From Enterovibrio nigricans DSM 22720 (GTDB taxonomy: Bacteria; Pseudomonadota; Gammaproteobacteria; Enterobacterales; Vibrionaceae), in contig NZ_FUXU01000041.1 of assembly GCF_900167155.1 (NCBI RefSeq), forward strand, positions 1-38,547: DNA of 38,547 bases, written 5' to 3'. Positions 35,557 to 38,547 of this stretch are shown piece after piece; positions within the stretch are counted from its first letter, which is position 1; every line of letters starts with the position of its first letter. The notes beneath the pieces were generated by a model, which did no database searches, was not told the origin of the DNA, and was given only the letters and a program-made list of their open reading frames with translations. Both the position numbers and the translations under genes were made by a program.

Positions 35557-36219
35557 TTATTTGTATATCACACGATGACTGGCTTCATGGCTATGCTGCG
35601 AGAGGTAGCAATAGTCCCAAACATATCGAAGAGACGCATAGAAAATCAAAAAATAGGCCAGCAGTTCCGAACCTTCCTCTGCGACATTCTTCGCTGTCCG
35701 CACATACCCATCTGTCAAAATGTCATGCCAAAGTGCCCCCATTCCAAACAAGCGGGAAAACACCAGAAGAATAGAGAGGCCGAGGCACAAGAAAGTGAAA
35801 TTGCGGCTTTTTACAAATCGGGTGAAACTGCTCAAACAGGCCTGACGATCGGCTAACGCGTAAATAAGGGCTGTGGCGGCGACAAGCGCGGCGGGGTAAA
35901 CCCAGAAGCCATGCCAAAAGTTATCGTCAAACCATTTATCTAATTCTCTGATAAAAAGACAGAGAAAAAAACCAGCTACCAGCATGCCGAAATGGCGGAA
36001 ACTGGGGTTCTTAACGGCAATATATACGTAGCACGCTATGGTTGATACAAGGAGAACATTTTCTAGATATTCAGTCAGTGATTGCTCTGAAAGGCCGTTA
36101 TGAAGAACACCAATGTCGATTTGAACAACAAGAACAGGCAATGCAACCAATAGCGCGAGGGAGAAAAAATGGCAGAGTGCTTTTAATAGGGTGTTGGTTT
36201 GGTTATTGCGAGATGGCAT
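35557..36219 (-). CDS. Polytopic membrane protein, unrecognised
   Basis: 220 aa from ATG 36219, which has GGGAG 7 bases upstream (the open frame reaches 36240 but that start lacks a ribosome site). Six hydrophobic segments alternate with short loops. Notable polar or acidic groups sit in or next to membrane segments: EYLENVLL, IRELDKWFDDNFWHGFW, FSRLFGMGALWHD and AEEGSELLAYF, a pattern that might bind metal or act catalytically in the membrane (inference). No family name is recalled with confidence. Monocistronic, between the Sel1 lipoprotein and the divergent oxidoreductase. Confidence 0.75.
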   Translation of the reverse strand: MPSRNNQTNTLLKALCHFFSLALLVALPVLVVQIDIGVLHNGLSEQSLTEYLENVLLVSTIACYVYIAVKNPSFRHFGMLVAGFFLCLFIRELDKWFDDNFWHGFWVYPAALVAATALIYALADRQACLSSFTRFVKSRNFTFLCLGLSILLVFSRLFGMGALWHDILTDGYVRTAKNVAEEGSELLAYFLIFYASLRYVWDYCYLSQHSHEASHRVIYK

Positions 36220-36440
36220 TGATGTACTCCCAAGAATCATGAACGCTTAAATTCAACAGACTTTTCTTCCGGAAAAAGCGTCACAGGGCTTATACAATGC
36301 GTCCTAGCTGGCATCTGATGAAAAAGTGGACTGACGATGCTAGTGGATTCAAAAACTATTTTGTATCAAAGATGGGAATATAATTAATTTATCTTGATTA
36401 GAGGTGCAAAGGGGAGATGTGGTGAAAGAAATATTCGTGT

Positions 36441-37412
36441 ATGGCGAGTAAAACTGTTCGTTGGGGAATGATCGGGTGTGGAAGTGTCACAGAACGGAAA
36501 AGTGGCCCTGCTTATTGGCAAGTGGATGGTTCGTCGTTAGAGATGGTGATGGCAAGGCGTGAAGCGCAGGCCAAAGACTATTGCCAACGTCATCAAGTCG
36601 CGCGTTATACAACGGATGCATTGGCATTGGTCTCTGATCCCAATGTTGATGCGATTTACGTTGCAACGCCGCCAAATAGTCATCTTGGCTATGCCTTAAT
36701 GGCGGCGGAAGCAGGAAAACCCTGTGTAGTAGAAAAGCCGATGGCGTTGAATACAAAAGAGTGTGACATCATGCTTTCCGCATTTAGAAAAGCAGGGGTT
36801 CCTTTATTCGTTGCGTATTATCGCCGTTCTTTGCCAAGGTTTGCCGTAGTGCAGCAATGGTTGGCTGATGGCCTGATAGGCAAGGTGAGACACGTACACT
36901 GGACGTATCATCGTGCACCCAATCCCGATGATGTAGCAGGAAAGCCAAATTGGCGTGTGAATCCGGACATTGCTGGTGGTGGGTATTTTGTAGATTTGGC
37001 AAGTCACGGATTGAACTTGTTTCAACAATGGTTTGGTAACATTTCGAATGCAAAGGGGCTGTCCGTCAACCAACAAGGTTTCTACGAGGCCGAAGATGCG
37101 GTGTCTGCATGCTTTGCATTTGAGTCCGGCGTACTGGGTTCGGGGTACTGGAGTTTTGCTGCCTCAACGCGGGAAGATAGGGTCGAAATCATCGGTAGCG
37201 AAGGGAAAATTGTTTGCTCCATCTTTGGTGACGAGGCGTTTACGTTGGATGGCCAGGAATCACGGGTCAGTAATATCGCCAACCCAGAGGCCGTTCAGTT
37301 TTATCATGTTGAAAATTTGGTCGCGCATTTGAAAGGCGAGAAAACCCATCCAAGCTTAGGTGAGAGCGGGAGAAATACGACGTGGGCGATGGAGCAAATA
37401 TTAATCAGCTAA
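36441..37412 (+). CDS. Gfo/Idh/MocA-family oxidoreductase
   Basis: NAD(P)-dependent dehydrogenase, 323 aa, in two domains: a Rossmann fold with MIGCGSVTERK (10-20) and the EKPMAL loop (Lys99 of EKP is the usual catalytic lysine), then an alpha/beta C-terminal domain with GGGYFVDLASHGLNLFQQWFG, where the Asp/His of the family active site sit. Such enzymes act on sugars, inositols or their derivatives; the substrate cannot be told. ATG 36441 has no strong ribosome site (A-rich leader). It stands alone, divergent from the membrane protein, with the tRNA-Asn gene 140 bp downstream. Confidence 0.9.
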   Translation: MASKTVRWGMIGCGSVTERKSGPAYWQVDGSSLEMVMARREAQAKDYCQRHQVARYTTDALALVSDPNVDAIYVATPPNSHLGYALMAAEAGKPCVVEKPMALNTKECDIMLSAFRKAGVPLFVAYYRRSLPRFAVVQQWLADGLIGKVRHVHWTYHRAPNPDDVAGKPNWRVNPDIAGGGYFVDLASHGLNLFQQWFGNISNAKGLSVNQQGFYEAEDAVSACFAFESGVLGSGYWSFAASTREDRVEIIGSEGKIVCSIFGDEAFTLDGQESRVSNIANPEAVQFYHVENLVAHLKGEKTHPSLGESGRNTTWAMEQILIS

Positions 37413-37491
37413 GCAGCTACTGGTTGTTTTTATATGATTTTTGATTGCAAAGTGTTCAGTTGAGGCGAAAAACGCCCTTTCAGGCAAATTA

Positions 37492-37524
37492 GTGCTTGCA
37501 AGCACACCGAGCATTCCATAATAT
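37492..37524 (+). promoter_or_regulatory. Candidate tRNA-Asn promoter with palindrome
   Basis: TTGCAA (37496-37501) and TAATAT (37519-37524) with a 17-base spacer, ending about 28 bases before the tRNA. A perfect 14-base palindrome GTGCTTGCAAGCAC (37492-37505) overlaps the -35 box. Confidence 0.5.
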
Positions 37525-37552
37525 CTGAGTCGTTCCAAGGAACACGTTCAAT

Positions 37553-37628
37553 TCCCCCTTAGTTCAGTCGGTAGAACGGCGGACTGTTAATCCGTATGTC
37601 GCAAGTTCAAGTCTTGCAGGGGGAGCCA
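37553..37628 (+). tRNA. tRNA-Asn (GTT)
   Basis: 76 nt with encoded CCA. Acceptor TCCCCCT pairs with AGGGGGA; D-arm AGTTCAGTCGGTAGAAC is nearly identical to E. coli tRNA-Asn; the anticodon GTT lies at 37586-37588 in GGACTGTTAATCC; T-arm GCAAG-TTCAAGT-CTTGC is perfect. Downstream, part of its 3' half is repeated (37684-37735). Confidence 0.97.
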
Positions 37629-37683
37629 AATTTAATGATTGGTTTGATTACGAATCATCTGCTTGAGAGTATCGCTTCGCGAT

Positions 37684-37735
37684 ATGTCGCAAGCCTAGGC
37701 GGCCCCGTCAAGTCATACAGGGGAGCTAAATTTAA
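37684..37735 (+). repeat. Degenerate copy of the tRNA-Asn 3' end
   Basis: Blocks shared with the tRNA: ATGTCGCAAG (37684-37693 versus 37596-37605), TCAAGTC (37708-37714 versus 37607-37613) and CAGGGGAGC.AAATTTAA (37718-37735 versus 37617-37635, one deletion and one change). The match continues 7-9 bases beyond the CCA end. A 14-base insert (CCTAGGCGGCCCCG) breaks the T-arm. It cannot fold as a tRNA. Either a decayed tandem tRNA or an attachment-site remnant. Confidence 0.7.
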
Positions 37736-37762
37736 GGCCTCGTCGAAAGACGGGGCCTTTCT
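37734..37762 (+). terminator. Terminator after the tRNA locus
   Basis: AAGGCCTCGTC / GACGGGGCCTT stem (one G-T pair) with GAAA tetraloop, then TTTCTC. Confidence 0.8.
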
Positions 37763-37784
37763 CATTTCAGAAGCCCCAATCTAA

Positions 37785-38137
37785 CCACTCATTTTTAACT
37801 GGCCACCAAGATGACTATGTGAATAGGCATTGCTGTTGTAAATCATCTCAATTCTGGCTTATCGAAACTTCGTTTATCACGTTCAAACAGCATAGAGCTG
37901 TAACCCAAAACTCCGTTTGCCCAATTATTTGGAATCCGAACCTTATTTTCCAGCATTGATGCGCACAGTCATCCCAAAATGCCAAAGGCAAACCTTGAAG
38001 GGGTGTTTTTACAAGCCGATTTATGACACGGTGAAAAATCATATAGTAATCAATGGATAAGTCACATTTAAAATACAGTGGCTTGTTATTGAAGGACACT
38101 TTAGGTGTCTAATACACTGTTAGTTGCCAGGAGTAAT
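37785..38137. other. Gene-poor stretch before the cassette gene
   Basis: About 350 bp. A minus-strand frame of 83 codons (38099-37848, GTG start) has no ribosome site and is not recognised, so it is not called. A small hairpin GACAC / GTGTC lies at 38095-38109. Confidence 0.35.
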
Positions 38138-38418
38138 ATGGAATATTTACAATTTTACGGAATAGACTGGATTGCTATGGTGCTTACCTTTCTAGCAATT
38201 TGGCAAATAGGCAATAAGAATAAAATTGGATTTATTCTTATGATGTGCGGAAATTCGAGTTGGATTGCTGTCGGCTACTTTACTGGCAGTATGGCAATGG
38301 TAATCGCAAACCTAATTTTTATGGGCATGAATCTTCGCGCGATCATGAAGTGGTCTAAGCCTGTAGCTGTTTCCGAACAACAAGCAGAATCAATTTAATC
38401 GCGAAATGGCAACTAACA
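38118..38418. repeat. 12-bp inverted repeats bounding a small gene
   Basis: TGTTAGTTGCCA at 38118-38129 and its exact complement at 38407-38418 enclose one small gene. In integron arrays the end of one attC (G-TTAG) and the start of the next (CTAAC) are related in this way. Confidence 0.65.
38138..38398 (+). CDS. Small membrane protein, cassette-like
   Basis: 86 aa from ATG 38138, with AGGAG 4-5 bases upstream (the in-frame start at 38105 is rejected). Three hydrophobic segments: WIAMVLTFLAIWQIG, KIGFILMMCGNSSWIAVGYF and MAMVIANLIFMGMNLRAI. The tight start, the inverted repeats 9-20 bases from both ends and the attC-like sequence after the stop are how integron cassette genes look. The arrangement of helices loosely recalls half of a PnuC-type vitamin transporter, but no family is assigned. 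Confidence 0.75.
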   Translation: MEYLQFYGIDWIAMVLTFLAIWQIGNKNKIGFILMMCGNSSWIAVGYFTGSMAMVIANLIFMGMNLRAIMKWSKPVAVSEQQAESI

Positions 38419-38446
38419 AGTTGCTTAAACGGACGAAAAACAGTTG
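38411..38446 (+). repeat. 5' half of an attC-like integron recombination site
   Basis: Starts with AACTAACAAG and continues TTGCTTAAACGGACG then ACAGTTGGC, the order seen in the left arm of Vibrionaceae/Shewanella attC sites as I recall them. The matching right arm (GCCAACTGT...CGTCCG...GTTAG) is not found before the window ends; only a TTAAGCAA (about 38504-38511) complements the left arm. Confidence 0.5.
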
Positions 38447-38547
38447 GCTTTGGCTTTGTTGCTTAATTCGGTTGGAAGACATGGCAGCCTAAAGTTGTTC
38501 GGTTCTTAAGCAATATACTGAGTTTCAGGCATACCCAGTCCTGTAAG

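Noticed and set aside
37848..38099. 83-codon minus-strand frame near the cassette
   Set aside because: GTG start without ribosome site and no recognised family; could be real only if homologues exist.

Overview
The window looks like ordinary chromosome of a marine gamma-proteobacterium, most likely Vibrionaceae (Enterovibrio/Grimontia/Photobacterium/Vibrio-like). This rests on the gene families (EmrD-like MFS pump, YdhF reductase, NhaC antiporter, GH18 chitinase, PhoX, YaiI, a probable DUF2960 protein), strong AAGGAG ribosome sites, moderate GC and a gamma-type tRNA-Asn with encoded CCA. Genus is inference.

Left part (1-8.2 kb): a 5'-truncated divergent uvrB paralogue broken by two frameshifts, an unrecognised gene, a frameshifted EmrD/Bcr-type efflux pump, an unrecognised 838-residue protein, an orphan gfa, and a HAD phosphatase. 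Middle (8.2-17.7 kb): catB-type acetyltransferase converging on an exported KatG, a small VOC protein converging on an NhaC antiporter, then two plus-strand operons (acetyltransferase, DUF2834, YdhF; LysE exporter, GNAT, DUF962/Mpo1-like). Many convergent gene pairs are separated by clean bidirectional hairpin terminators.

Right part (17.7-37.4 kb): two paralogous secreted proteins of an unrecognised propeller-like family, one fused to a Calx-beta domain and a novel C-terminal domain, bracket a diverged DODA-type dioxygenase, a phoX carrying an in-frame TAA, a cytochrome c and YaiI. Then come a lipase_3 protein, an orphan gene, a GH18 chitinase, a YliI-like PQQ sugar dehydrogenase, a TPR-GGDEF diguanylate cyclase, a PhoD-like phosphatase with a small partner, a Sel1 lipoprotein, a polytopic membrane protein and a Gfo/Idh/MocA oxidoreductase.

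Right edge (37.4-38.5 kb): a tRNA-Asn gene, a degenerate repeat of its 3' end about 100 bp downstream, and a small membrane-protein gene bounded by a 12-bp inverted repeat and followed by half of what looks like an integron attC site. This is the most island-like part of the window.

No CRISPR array, phage block, intact transposase or recognisable defence system is visible. The strongest leads are the paired secreted family, the unrecognised 838-residue protein, the tRNA/attC edge, and three disrupted genes (four lesions) within 22 kb, which are either real decay or sequence error.
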